Shown one piece after another: positions 1 through 8,127 of a stretch of DNA of 56,892 nucleotides; within the stretch, counting starts at the first letter, position 1; each line of letters begins with the position of its first letter. The notes beneath the pieces are model-generated. The model was given only the letters and a program-made list of their open reading frames with translations. It did not search any database and was not told the DNA's origin. Both the position numbers and the translations under genes were made by a program. Origin of the DNA: Actinomycetales bacterium UBA1383 (GTDB taxonomy: Bacteria; Actinomycetota; Actinomycetes; Actinomycetales; Actinomycetaceae); NCBI GenBank assembly GCA_002305415.1, contig DBQX01000067.1, forward strand, positions 1-56,892, given 5' to 3'.

Positions 1-618
1 ATCGACGACTGCTCCGTCTTCCTCGCCTACGGCGACCGTGAGGACTACCGGATCGTCGACTGCGTCGGCGTCGAGATCCGCGCCGCGGACTTCGAGATGC
101 CGCCCTGGCCCTACTTCCTCGTCAGCCCCGAGGGCGAGATCCTCGACATCGCGGACATGCCGGTCGTGGTCACGCTCTCGGAATTCCAGTCCCTGCCGAT
201 CGAGCGCGGCGAGCTGGTGATGCAGCCTCCCTCCGCGGAGGTGCTCATCAACATCGACACGATCGCCTACTCCACCGCACGTACGCACATCCTGACCACG
301 CGGATCCTCGGCACTCCCGTCGCGGTCCGGGCCACCCCGATCGCGTGGACGTGGGACTTCGGTGCCGGCACCCAGCCCTTCACCACCAGCGGTCCGGGTG
401 GGCCGTACCCGAACAGGGAGGTGTCCCGCGTCTACCGGCAGGTGGCGAGCGACGTGCGTGTCGGCCTGGCCATCACGTGGGAGGGGGAGTACCGGGTGAA
501 CAACGCCGGTCCGTGGCTCCCGATCGCGGGCACCACGACGACGTCACTCGCCTCGGCCCCCTTCGCCACCGTCGAGGCCCCGGCCCGTTTGGTGGCCGGG
601 GCGCTCAACGAGGGCTGA
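1..618 (+). CDS. PKD-like domain protein, 3' part (5' end outside window)
   Basis: The reading frame is open from the first base, so the true start lies upstream; 205 residues are visible. The C-terminal half holds a PKD-type signature (WTWDFGAG, then a Tyr-Pro and a V-x-R-V-Y strand), followed by a Trp-Glu-Gly-x-Tyr strand, as in surface or secreted beta-sandwich proteins of Micrococcales. PKD folds usually mediate protein or polysaccharide contacts outside the cell. Two cysteines near the visible start could form a disulfide. No export signal can be judged because the N-terminus is missing. It is convergent with the ABC exporter genes, 53 nt away, and no clear terminator hairpin lies between. 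The domain call is by motif only; the cellular role is unknown. Confidence 0.75.
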   Translation: MDDCSVFLAYGDREDYRIVDCVGVEIRAADFEMPPWPYFLVSPEGEILDIADMPVVVTLSEFQSLPIERGELVMQPPSAEVLINIDTIAYSTARTHILTTRILGTPVAVRATPIAWTWDFGAGTQPFTTSGPGGPYPNREVSRVYRQVASDVRVGLAITWEGEYRVNNAGPWLPIAGTTTTSLASAPFATVEAPARLVAGALNEG

Positions 619-671
619 CCAGGAGCCAACGACGGCGACCAAGAGGACGAGCCGGGGAGTCCGCCGCGCCC

Positions 672-2405
672 TCAGTCCTGCTGCCAGGACTGCCAGAGCG
701 CCGCGTACTCCCCGCCGTGGCCCACCAGTTCCTCATGCGGTCCGAGTTCGACGATCCGGCCGTCCTCCATCACCGCGACGCGGTCGGCATCGTGCGCCGT
801 GTGCAGCCGGTGGGCGATCGCCACGACCGTCCGGCCGGCAAGGACCGCGCTCAGCGACTGCTCGAGGTGCCGCGCGGCCCGCGGGTCGAGCAGGCTCGTG
901 GCCTCGTCCAGCACCAGGGTGTGCGGATCCAGCAGCACGAGTCGCGCGAGCGCCAGCTGCTGCGCCTGGGCCGGCGTGAGGATGAGCCCTCCCGAGCCCA
1001 CGGCGGTCAGCATCCCATCCTCGAGGGCGTCCACCCACGCGAGGGCGTCCACCGAGGCCAGCGCGTGACGCATCTCCTCGGCGCTCGCCGACTCCCTGGC
1101 GAGCCGGAGGTTGTCCGCGATCGTGCCCACGAACACGTGGTGCTCCTGCGTGACGAGCGCCACCTCCGAGCGCAGCTGCTCCTCGGGGAGGTCCACGAGC
1201 CGCACGCCACCGACCGTCACGGCGCCGCCCGCGGGCGGGTGGATGCCCGCCAGCATGCGTCCCAGGGTGGACTTGCCCGCCCCCGACGGTCCCACGATCG
1301 CCAGGCGCTCGCCGGGCACGAGGTCGAGCGACACCCCGTGGAGGACCTCGTGCCCCGGCCGGTAGGCGTAGCCGACCTCGCGTGCCGTGATCAGGTCATC
1401 CGACGGCGTCTCACCCGTGGCCTGCCGGTCCGGCTCCACGAGGTTGACCCCGAGGATGCGGGCCAGCGAGGCTGAGGCAACCTGAACCTCGTCGATCCAG
1501 AACATCAGCTCACCGATCGAGGTGCGCACCTGCAGGGAGTACAGCGTCACCGCGGCGACCGCGCCCACGGTCGCGAGGCCCTGACTGACGAGCCACGCCC
1601 CGTAGACCACCAGGACCGCCGCCGGGACGGCGTAGCCGAGCACCATCCCCACGAAGAGGACCGCGCGCAGGTAGAGGGTGCGATCCTCCCAGTACCACGC
1701 CTCCCGCAGCGCCTCGGTGAGTCGCGAACGCCGCCGGGGGCCGAGGGAGAGCTGGTCCACGGTGGCGGCGTGCTCCACGGTCTCGGTCATCACGCCGTTG
1801 ATGGCGGCGTACGCCTCGGAGGCCTTCAGGTAGGCGGGCGTGGCGCGCGGCAGGTACCAGCGTGCGGAGGCCACCAGCAGCGGGACGCCCGCGAGGAGCC
1901 CGACGGCGGCCCACGGCGAGGCGGCGAACGCCGCCAGCAGCGTCAGGAGGATCGTCACGCTGGTCACGAGCACCCGGGGCACCCCGAAGCGGACCACCCA
2001 CTGCACGCGGTCGACGTCGTTCGTGGTCCGGCCGAGGAGGTCACCGGTGCCCGCGCGCTCCACCGTGGACAGTGGCAGGTGGGTGACGGCGTGCAGGAAC
2101 TGCTCGCGCAGCTGCGCGAAGATCCCCTCGCCGAGCACCATGGCCTGCCGCTGGCCCACTCCGGCGAACACGGTCTGCACCAGGATCGCCACAGCCAGCA
2201 GCACGCCCACCTGCGCCACCGCCTCGCGGGTCGTTCCCTCACGGACCGAGTCGACGAGCGAGCCCAGCATCCAGGGCACCGCGAGAGAGGCGAGCGCGGC
2301 GAGTGCCTGCAGCGCCACCACGCCGGCGAGCGCACGCCGATGGTCGGCGAGCAGCCGCCGGGAGTGGGCCCAGACGGCGCGTCGGTCAGCGACAGGCAGT
2401 CGCAC
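672..2405 (-). CDS. ABC exporter half-transporter with catalytic Walker sites
   Basis: 577 residues: a six-helix exporter membrane domain (about 20-310) fused to an ATPase domain (about 340-577). The ATPase has an intact Walker A (GPSGAGKST near residue 370), a Q-loop (VTQEHH), Walker B with catalytic Glu (LVLDEATS) and an H-loop (IAHRL). The ABC signature is broken: LTPAQAQQLALAR stands where LSGGQ is expected. This is the mirror image of the partner gene just upstream, so the two should form a heterodimer with one working composite ATP site. The ATG at 2405 lies inside the end of the upstream gene (20-nt overlap), which implies translational coupling. The substrate cannot be told from sequence; lipids, drugs or peptides are typical of this family. 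Confidence 0.9.
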   Translation of the reverse strand: MRLPVADRRAVWAHSRRLLADHRRALAGVVALQALAALASLAVPWMLGSLVDSVREGTTREAVAQVGVLLAVAILVQTVFAGVGQRQAMVLGEGIFAQLREQFLHAVTHLPLSTVERAGTGDLLGRTTNDVDRVQWVVRFGVPRVLVTSVTILLTLLAAFAASPWAAVGLLAGVPLLVASARWYLPRATPAYLKASEAYAAINGVMTETVEHAATVDQLSLGPRRRSRLTEALREAWYWEDRTLYLRAVLFVGMVLGYAVPAAVLVVYGAWLVSQGLATVGAVAAVTLYSLQVRTSIGELMFWIDEVQVASASLARILGVNLVEPDRQATGETPSDDLITAREVGYAYRPGHEVLHGVSLDLVPGERLAIVGPSGAGKSTLGRMLAGIHPPAGGAVTVGGVRLVDLPEEQLRSEVALVTQEHHVFVGTIADNLRLARESASAEEMRHALASVDALAWVDALEDGMLTAVGSGGLILTPAQAQQLALARLVLLDPHTLVLDEATSLLDPRAARHLEQSLSAVLAGRTVVAIAHRLHTAHDADRVAVMEDGRIVELGPHEELVGHGGEYAALWQSWQQD

Positions 2406-4179
2406 GGGTCACCTCCTTGGGGGTCTCGTCATCGGTCGGGATCTCTCTCCGGGTCACGACCCGGTGGTACGCCAGGGCCGCAGGGTCGCCGGCGCGCGCC
2501 CGGTCGAGCAGCTCGCGGTGGGTCCCGCGGGCCCGCTCCCCGTCGTCGTCGAGGAACACCACCTCGTCGGCGTGCTCGAGGACGAGTGGTGAGGCCGAGA
2601 CGACGACGGTCGTCAGCCCGGTCCGGTGACGCTTCAGGTTCGTCGCGATCCGGCGCTCGGTGTGGGCATCGACCGCGCTCGTCGGCTCCACCAGCAGGAG
2701 CACCGGCGCGCCACGGAGGGTGACCCGCGCGAGGGCCACTCGTTGCCGCTGCCCGCCGGAGAGTGACCGGCCCTTCTCGGCGATCTCGCCGTCGAGGCCG
2801 ATCGAATCGAGGACGTCCCGGGTGTCCGCCACCGCGAGTGCCTCCAGCACCCGCTCCTCGTCACCCGAGTCGAGGACGTCCACCTCCTGCCGCAGCGTGC
2901 CCGTGAAGAGCTGCGGCGTCGCGTCGGACAGCACCACGGTGCGCCGGACCGCCGCGAGCGGGTACTCCACGATGGGCCGGCCGGCGAGCGCGACGGCGGC
3001 CGAGGCGACGTCGTCGAGGCGTGCGAAGCGACGCACCACGGCGGCCGCGTCGTCGGGGCCGGGGGAGACCAGCACCGTGAAGGATCCACCGGTGACGCCG
3101 ACGCCGGAGAACGCGTCGTGCAGGACGATCCCGCTGTCGAGGGCCAGGGGCGGGGCGGCGGCGTCGGCGTCGCCGAGGCGGCCGGCCGCCGGGGTCACCT
3201 CGAGCACCGCCGTGATCTTCCGGGCCGCGACCAGGGCGCGCGTGAGGAACTGGATGAACTGGGTCACCTGTCGCAGCGGCTCGGCGAGGAACGCCGTGTA
3301 CCCGTAGAACGCCACGAGCTGCCCGACCGTGATCTCGCCCGCGAGGGCGAGATCGGCGCCGAACCACACCACGCCGACCACGAACATCCCGGGCAGCAGC
3401 ACCTGGAGGGCCGCCATCACCGACTGCGTGTTCGCGACGCCGACGCCGGCCCGCCGCACCGCCTGCGACTGCTCCCGGTACCGAGCCGCGAACACGTCCT
3501 CGCCGCCGATTCCCCGCAGCACCCGCAGCCCCGAGACCGTGTCCGAGGCGAGCGACGTCAGCACTCCTGTGGCCTCCCGATGCCGTGCCTGACGGCGCTG
3601 CAGCGGCGGGACGAGGAGGGCCACCGCCGCCGTCGTGAGCGGCAACCCGACGAGGACGGCCAGCCCGAGTGCGGCCGACTCCCGCACCAGCAGGCCCGCG
3701 ATGAAGAAGTAGGAGGCCAGCCCACCGAGGAACATCGGGAGGGACTCCATGAGGTTGCCCATGTGGAAGGAGTCCGTGGCCACGGTCGCCACCACCTCGC
3801 CGGTCGCACGCCGCGCGGTGGTGCGTTCGCCTGTCCGGGTGACGTGGCGTCCGACGAGCGTCGAGCAGGTGAAGGTGGCCCGCATCCAGTTCGCCACCTC
3901 CCCGATGTGCCGGATCGCGGCGGCACCCGCGGTGAGCGCCCCCAGACCGAGGATCAGGCCGCCGTAACGCCACATCTCGGCGGTCGGTCCCTGCTGGAGG
4001 CCCGAGTCGATGGCGCGGCCAAGCAGCCAGGGCGTCAGCGCGAGGGCGACGAAGTTGACCGTCGCGGCGACGGTGGCGCCCAGCAGGAGCCACGCCTGCT
4101 GGCGGCCGAGCCACGACAGGAACCGCACGGGGTGGCCGAGCGGGGGGTCGTGGGGGATCGTGTCGGGGTAACGGAGCAC
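2386..4179 (-). CDS. ABC exporter half-transporter with degenerate ATPase
   Basis: 597 residues: exporter membrane domain, then an ATPase whose Walker A position reads SPGPDDAAA (no P-loop Lys), whose Walker B has Val for the first Asp (LLLVEPTSAVD) and whose H-loop His is lost (VVVSASPLVL). The signature LSGGQRQR is perfect. It should therefore bind no catalytic nucleotide itself but supply LSGGQ to the partner's Walker A. The frame is open far upstream, but that part is antisense to the neighbouring genes. GTG 4179 is chosen because TACCCT ends 7 nt before it; GTG 4185 is also in frame. It is divergent from the DUF3817 gene. Such degenerate heterodimer subunits are known in actinobacteria; the loss here is unusually complete. 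Confidence 0.88.
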   Translation of the reverse strand: MLRYPDTIPHDPPLGHPVRFLSWLGRQQAWLLLGATVAATVNFVALALTPWLLGRAIDSGLQQGPTAEMWRYGGLILGLGALTAGAAAIRHIGEVANWMRATFTCSTLVGRHVTRTGERTTARRATGEVVATVATDSFHMGNLMESLPMFLGGLASYFFIAGLLVRESAALGLAVLVGLPLTTAAVALLVPPLQRRQARHREATGVLTSLASDTVSGLRVLRGIGGEDVFAARYREQSQAVRRAGVGVANTQSVMAALQVLLPGMFVVGVVWFGADLALAGEITVGQLVAFYGYTAFLAEPLRQVTQFIQFLTRALVAARKITAVLEVTPAAGRLGDADAAAPPLALDSGIVLHDAFSGVGVTGGSFTVLVSPGPDDAAAVVRRFARLDDVASAAVALAGRPIVEYPLAAVRRTVVLSDATPQLFTGTLRQEVDVLDSGDEERVLEALAVADTRDVLDSIGLDGEIAEKGRSLSGGQRQRVALARVTLRGAPVLLLVEPTSAVDAHTERRIATNLKRHRTGLTTVVVSASPLVLEHADEVVFLDDDGERARGTHRELLDRARAGDPAALAYHRVVTRREIPTDDETPKEVTRATACR

Positions 4180-4186
4180 TCGCACG

Positions 4187-4192
4187 AGGGTA
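4187..4192 (-). promoter_or_regulatory. -10 hexamer TACCCT of the ABC exporter operon
   Basis: On the minus strand TACCCT is followed by 7 nt and then GTG 4179, the geometry of a leaderless transcript. No good -35 is visible. Confidence 0.45.
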
Positions 4193-4236
4193 CTCGTGGC
4201 CGTGGGACGAACTCGAACGAATAATCCGGCGCCAAC

Positions 4237-4242
4237 TAGGCT
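4237..4242 (+). promoter_or_regulatory. -10 hexamer TAGGCT of the DUF3817-guaA operon
   Basis: TAGGCT is followed by 6 nt and GTG 4249, so the first transcribed base should be the start codon. The in-frame GTG at 4243 directly abuts the hexamer and is too close to be transcribed. Confidence 0.5.
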
Positions 4243-4248
4243 GTGACG

Positions 4249-4689
4249 GTGACCGAGAGACCCCGTCCCGAGGACGCGAACCCCACGGATGCCGTGACGA
4301 GCACGGAGCGGCGGGCCCGGGCGGCCTACTCCCGCTACCGGGCGATGGCCTTCGTCACCGGGTCCATGCTGCTGCTCCTGACGCTCGAGATGTTCCTGAA
4401 GTACGTCCTGCAGGCGGGCGGGGTGAGCGAGTCCGGCGAGCCCCTGCCCGTCCTCGGCACCTGGGTCGCGATCCTGCACGGCTGGATCTACGCGGTCTAC
4501 GCCGTGACGGTGTTCCAGCTCTGGTCCATGATGCGCTGGTCGATCGCCCGGGGTGCCCTCCTCATCCTGGGAGGCGTGATCCCGGTGCTGTCCTTCGTGA
4601 TGGAATCGCGTGCCCGGCACTGGTTCGCCGCGGACCTCCCCGCCCGTCTCGAGCGGGCCCGCCGGGTCGCCGCCGGCGGGAAGAGGTGA
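4249..4689 (+). CDS. DUF3817-type integral membrane protein
   Basis: 146 residues with a polar N-terminus and three hydrophobic segments (about 29-50, 70-90 and 100-120), followed by a basic tail. The pattern, with Glu-Met-x-x-Lys after the first helix and Trp-x-x-x-His-Gly-Trp-x-Tyr before the second, matches the DUF3817 family. No function is established. The next gene, guaA, starts inside or right at its stop codon, so the two form one operon, an arrangement I recall from other actinobacteria. GTG 4249 is chosen from the leaderless spacing; GTG 4243 would add two residues. Confidence 0.85.
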   Translation: MTERPRPEDANPTDAVTSTERRARAAYSRYRAMAFVTGSMLLLLTLEMFLKYVLQAGGVSESGEPLPVLGTWVAILHGWIYAVYAVTVFQLWSMMRWSIARGALLILGGVIPVLSFVMESRARHWFAADLPARLERARRVAAGGKR

Positions 4690-4691
4690 TG

Positions 4692-6257
4692 ATGAGCGCG
4701 CCAGCCCCCGTCCTCGTGGTGGACTTCGGAGCCCAGTACGCCCAGTTGATCGCACGGCGCGTCCGCGAGGCGAACGTCTACTCCGAGATCGTGCCCCACA
4801 CGATGCCCCTGGCCGAGATGCTCGTCCGGCGGCCCGCCGCGATCATCCTCTCGGGTGGCCCGGCCTCCGTGTATGCCGACGGCGCACCCGCCGTCGATCC
4901 CGCCCTCTTCGACGCCGGTGTCCCGGTCCTCGGGATTTGTTACGGGTTCCAGGCGATGGCGCTCGCTCTCGGGGGCGACGTCGGACGGACCGGCACCCGT
5001 GAGTACGGAGCCACGGGCGTGACCGTGCGGGACCAGGGCGTCCTCCTGAAGGGCTCCCCGTCCACGCAGTCGGTCTGGATGAGCCACGGTGACGCCGTCC
5101 TGCGGGCCCCGGAGGGGTTCGCAGTCCTCGCCACCTCGGCCGGCTCCCCGGTCGCCGCGTTCGAGGACCCGGCACGCCGCCTGTTCGGGATGCAGTGGCA
5201 CCCGGAGGTCAAGCACTCCGTGCTCGGGCAGGAGTCGCTGGAGAACTTCCTCTACGAGGGCGCGGGCATCGCGCCGACCTGGACTCCGGGGAACGTCATC
5301 GCCGAACAGGTGCGGCGCATCCGGGAGCAGGTGGGCGGCAGCCGCGTCATCTGCGGGCTCTCGGGCGGCGTGGACTCCTCGGTGGCGGCGGCCCTTGTCC
5401 AGCACGCGATCGGCGAGCAGCTGACCTGCGTGTTCGTCGACCACGGCCTGCTGCGTTCCGGGGAGGCCGAGCAGGTGGAGCATGACTTCGTCGCCGCGAC
5501 AGGTGTCGAGCTGGTGGTGGTGGACGCCTCCGACCGCTTCCTGGCCGCGCTCCAGGGCGTGACCGATCCCGAGACGAAGCGCAAGATCATCGGGCGGGAG
5601 TTCATCCGTGCGTTCGAGCGCGCGGCGCGCGACATCGTCTCCGCCGCGGACGCCACCGGGGAGGCGGTGGAGTTCCTGGTGCAGGGGACGCTGTACCCCG
5701 ACGTCGTGGAGTCGGGCGGCGGCGAGGGGGCCGCGAACATCAAGTCGCACCACAACGTGGGTGGGTTGCCGGACGACCTCGAGTTCGGCCTGGTCGAGCC
5801 GCTGCGCACGCTGTTCAAGGACGAGGTCCGTGCCGTGGGACTCGAACTCGGGGTGCCCGAGGCGATCGTCTGGCGCCAGCCCTTCCCGGGCCCTGGCCTC
5901 GCCATCCGCATCATCGGGGAGGTGACACGCGAGCGCCTTGACATCCTGCGCCGCGCGGACGCGATCGCCCGTGAGGAGCTCACCGCCGCCGGCCTCGACC
6001 GGGAGATCTGGCAGTGCCCGGTGGTGCTCCTCGCCGATGTGCGGTCGGTGGGCGTGCAGGGTGACGGCCGGACCTACGGACACCCGATCGTGCTGCGGCC
6101 CGTGTCCTCCGAGGACGCGATGACCGCCGACTGGTCACGGGTGCCCTACGACGTCCTCGCGCGCATCTCCACCCGCATCACCAACGCGATCCCGGAGGTG
6201 AACCGGGTGGTCCTCGACATCACCTCGAAGCCCCCGGGCACCATCGAGTGGGAGTGA
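4692..6257 (+). CDS. guaA: GMP synthase (glutamine-hydrolysing)
   Basis: 521 residues, full length. It converts XMP to GMP using ATP and glutamine, the last step of guanine nucleotide synthesis. The N-terminal class I amidotransferase has the nucleophile Cys83 (GICYGFQA) and the His170/Glu172 pair (WHPEV). The ATP-pyrophosphatase domain has the P-loop SGGVDSS at about 224-230. The C-terminal dimer domain ends in the family signature KPPGTIEWE. Three starts sit in a row (GTG 4686, ATG 4689, ATG 4692); the last has the best distance to the Shine-Dalgarno sequence AGAGG at 4682-4686. It is coupled to the DUF3817 gene. The other purine genes of the window (purN, purH, purK, purE) are far away. 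Confidence 0.97.
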   Translation: MSAPAPVLVVDFGAQYAQLIARRVREANVYSEIVPHTMPLAEMLVRRPAAIILSGGPASVYADGAPAVDPALFDAGVPVLGICYGFQAMALALGGDVGRTGTREYGATGVTVRDQGVLLKGSPSTQSVWMSHGDAVLRAPEGFAVLATSAGSPVAAFEDPARRLFGMQWHPEVKHSVLGQESLENFLYEGAGIAPTWTPGNVIAEQVRRIREQVGGSRVICGLSGGVDSSVAAALVQHAIGEQLTCVFVDHGLLRSGEAEQVEHDFVAATGVELVVVDASDRFLAALQGVTDPETKRKIIGREFIRAFERAARDIVSAADATGEAVEFLVQGTLYPDVVESGGGEGAANIKSHHNVGGLPDDLEFGLVEPLRTLFKDEVRAVGLELGVPEAIVWRQPFPGPGLAIRIIGEVTRERLDILRRADAIAREELTAAGLDREIWQCPVVLLADVRSVGVQGDGRTYGHPIVLRPVSSEDAMTADWSRVPYDVLARISTRITNAIPEVNRVVLDITSKPPGTIEWE

Positions 6258-6264
6258 GGCCCGT

Positions 6265-7371
6265 TCAGCGGAGCAGGTCGGCCGCGGAGCGGTAGACGGC
6301 GTCCGTTTCCGTGAGCACGGTGGCCCAGTCGAAGGGCGGGGCGGTGGTCCGGTTGTGGGCCTTGATCGCCTCGAGGAGCCCGGGTTCACGCGCGAGCCGC
6401 ACGAGCGAGGAGACGAGCCCGGCGTCGTCGGGCGCGAGGAGGCCGTCGACGCCGTCGGCGAGCCGTTCCGCCGCGCCCGACTGCGTCCGGCACACGATGG
6501 CGAGGCCGGCGCTCTGCGCCTCCAGCACCGCGATCGAGAACGCCTCGAGGATGACCGGCGCCAGGTAGACGTCCGCCTCGGCGTACAGGTCCCGCAGGCC
6601 CTCGCGGGTGAGGCGCCCGGGGAGCGACACCCAGTCGGCGCCGTGGTCGCCGACCCAGGCGCGGGCACGGGCGAGATCGGGCCCGTCGCCCGCGATCGTG
6701 GCGCGCAGCCCCGCCGCGGGCCCCAGCTGGTGGTGGGCGCGGGCGAGCATCCGCAGCATCGCCCCGACGCGCTTGCGGGGCGCGAACCGGGTGGCACTCA
6801 CCACGTGGACGCCCTCGTGGGGACGTGCGGGGACCCGCCAGGCGGCGACGTCGAGGCCGTTGCCGACGACGGCGACGGGTCGGCCGAGCGCCGCCTCCAC
6901 GCGTCCTGCCGTCATACGCGACACGGACGAGAACTGGATGGGCCGGTCGGAGAAGCCGGTGATCCGTGAGAGGAGGCGGTAGCCCCTCACAACCGGGGGA
7001 GTCCAGACGCTGTGGATCGTCACGACTCGGGGCAGTTCCGCCGCGACCTCGAGCGACAACTGGACGGAGGGTGCGGTGCCGCCCATGTGGAAGTGGACGA
7101 CGTCGGGTCGCAGGCGCGGGAGGAGGTCCCGGAGGTGGCGCGGTGCGCACGGGTTGACGGGTGCGCCGGCGGGCATCCGCGCGGCGGCCCGGTACACGTC
7201 GACCTCGCCGTGCCGCTCGCGGGAGCGGCCGCGTGCGCCGTGCCGGGGCGCCGTGGTGGTGAACACCGCGACCTGGTGCTCCGCCGACTGGTGGGCGGCG
7301 AGCTGGGACACCTGGGTCTCGATGCCACCCATCATCGGCAGGTAGCACTCCGTGACATGGAGGATCCGCAC
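6265..7371 (-). CDS. Glycosyltransferase family 4
   Basis: 368 residues, a GT-B fold enzyme. The N-terminal half has the acceptor-side motif GGIETQV and a PxxVHFHMG strand. The C-terminal half has the nucleotide-sugar segment ATRFAPRKR and the GT4 E-x7-E motif in EAFSIAVLEAQSAG, then SGAAERLADGVDGLL. Such enzymes add hexoses from a GDP- or UDP-sugar to lipids or polysaccharides at the membrane. PimB or capsule-type mannosyltransferases are the nearest idea, but donor and acceptor cannot be read from the sequence. It starts at GTG 7371 and is convergent with guaA (7 nt apart). The region upstream holds a long inverted repeat shared with the next, divergent gene. Confidence 0.9.
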   Translation of the reverse strand: MRILHVTECYLPMMGGIETQVSQLAAHQSAEHQVAVFTTTAPRHGARGRSRERHGEVDVYRAAARMPAGAPVNPCAPRHLRDLLPRLRPDVVHFHMGGTAPSVQLSLEVAAELPRVVTIHSVWTPPVVRGYRLLSRITGFSDRPIQFSSVSRMTAGRVEAALGRPVAVVGNGLDVAAWRVPARPHEGVHVVSATRFAPRKRVGAMLRMLARAHHQLGPAAGLRATIAGDGPDLARARAWVGDHGADWVSLPGRLTREGLRDLYAEADVYLAPVILEAFSIAVLEAQSAGLAIVCRTQSGAAERLADGVDGLLAPDDAGLVSSLVRLAREPGLLEAIKAHNRTTAPPFDWATVLTETDAVYRSAADLLR

Positions 7372-7443
7372 CCCACCACTGTCCCACGCCCGTCGTCGGG
7401 GCGTGACGCCCCCGGTGCGGCATGGGACGAAAGTCGCACAGTG

Positions 7444-7474
7444 TTGGTCCCAATACGTCTCCTATCGGGACCAA
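7444..7474. repeat. Inverted repeat TTGGTCCCAATA / TATCGGGACCAA
   Basis: Two inverted copies of TTGGTCCCRATA (arms 12 bp with one mismatch, 7-nt spacer) lie between the divergent glycosyltransferase and the 7521 gene. The arrangement suits an operator for both genes. It could also fold as a hairpin, but no gene ends here. The 8-bp core recurs in the hairpin at 22608-22642. Confidence 0.6.
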
Positions 7475-7490
7475 TGTCCGGGGCCTGGGC

Positions 7491-7496
7491 TAGGGT
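7491..7496 (+). promoter_or_regulatory. -10 hexamer TAGGGT upstream of the 7521 gene
   Basis: TAGGGT predicts transcription from about 7503, giving an 18-nt leader with Shine-Dalgarno AAGGAG (7510-7515) before ATG 7521. The inverted repeat at 7444-7474 lies where an operator over the -35 region would be. Confidence 0.4.
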
Positions 7497-7520
7497 GGTC
7501 GGTGACCGAAAGGAGCAGAC

Positions 7521-8039
7521 ATGGCAGGTACATCTGGCTCGGCGGCCGTACGAATCGCCGGGATCATCTCCCTCATCGCCGGGATCGTGTTCGTGGTCGC
7601 CGGTGCGGCGACGTGGGTACTCGTCAGCAGCGAGTTGTCGGCGCAGCGCATCACGGTCTCCGACGACGCGCCCTTCCTCGCCGGCGACCACGTGGATGGC
7701 CCGTTCTCCGCCTACGCCGAGGCCGAGGTCATCGACATGCACGCCTCCGACGCCACCGAGGGCCGCACGTATGCGGAACTCGGCGGACTCGTGCGCGAGG
7801 CACAGGCGGCCGGCGACGAGGAACTCGCGGCCGAGCTGCAGGCGCAGCGCACCACGGTCATGAACGCCTCGTTCCTGCGGGCCTCCCTCTTCACCTCGGT
7901 GGTGGCGTACGGGGTGAGTGCCCTCGTGATCGGGCTGGGCGTGCTGCTCATCCTCCAGGGGATCGCGTTCACCCGCCTCGCGGGGCGAGCAGTCCCGGTG
8001 GAGGCCTACCGCCCGACGGAGCCCCCCCGGACGCCGTGA
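7521..8039 (+). CDS. Two-helix membrane protein with extracytoplasmic loop, function unknown
   Basis: 172 residues. One hydrophobic segment at about 11-36, a polar middle of roughly 75 residues rich in Glu, Asp and Ala, and a second segment at about 128-150, then a Pro-rich tail. The middle part should face the outside. I do not recognise a named family; similar proteins occur in Micrococcales and are often mislabelled as LigA. Shine-Dalgarno AAGGAG is 5 nt before ATG 7521. It is transcribed alone: a strong hairpin terminator follows the stop. The upstream inverted repeat suggests regulation shared with the divergent glycosyltransferase. Confidence 0.8.
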   Translation: MAGTSGSAAVRIAGIISLIAGIVFVVAGAATWVLVSSELSAQRITVSDDAPFLAGDHVDGPFSAYAEAEVIDMHASDATEGRTYAELGGLVREAQAAGDEELAAELQAQRTTVMNASFLRASLFTSVVAYGVSALVIGLGVLLILQGIAFTRLAGRAVPVEAYRPTEPPRTP

Positions 8040-8044
8040 GGCCG

Positions 8045-8075
8045 TGGAGGGGTCCGGCGTCGTCGGACCCCTCCA
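8045..8075 (+). terminator. Hairpin terminator after the 7521 gene
   Basis: A perfect 12-bp GC-rich stem (TGGAGGGGTCCG with CGGACCCCTCCA) around a 7-nt loop, 6 nt after the stop codon. There is no U-tract, which is common for actinobacterial terminators. Confidence 0.75.
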
Positions 8076-8091
8076 TCCCACCGGTACCCCC

Positions 8092-8124
8092 TTGACGCCT
8101 TCTATTGACGTCTGTCAATATTGA
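8092..8124 (+). promoter_or_regulatory. Promoter and tandem palindromic operator of the ArsR-ArsC gene
   Basis: A -35-like TTGACG lies at 8092-8097. A perfect inverted repeat TATTGAC-N4-GTCAATA covers 8103-8120, and a second palindrome, TCAATATTGA, overlaps it at 8115-8124. The likely -10 (TCAATA or CAATAT, 8115-8121) lies inside both. ATG 8128 follows at once with no Shine-Dalgarno sequence, so the mRNA is probably leaderless and the bound repressor would block the -10. TTGA/TCAA half-sites are typical of ArsR-family operators. Confidence 0.7.
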
Positions 8125-8127
8125 GAC

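Noticed and set aside
7444..7474. The inverted repeat as a terminator
   Set aside because: No gene ends there; both neighbours start on either side. An operator is more likely.
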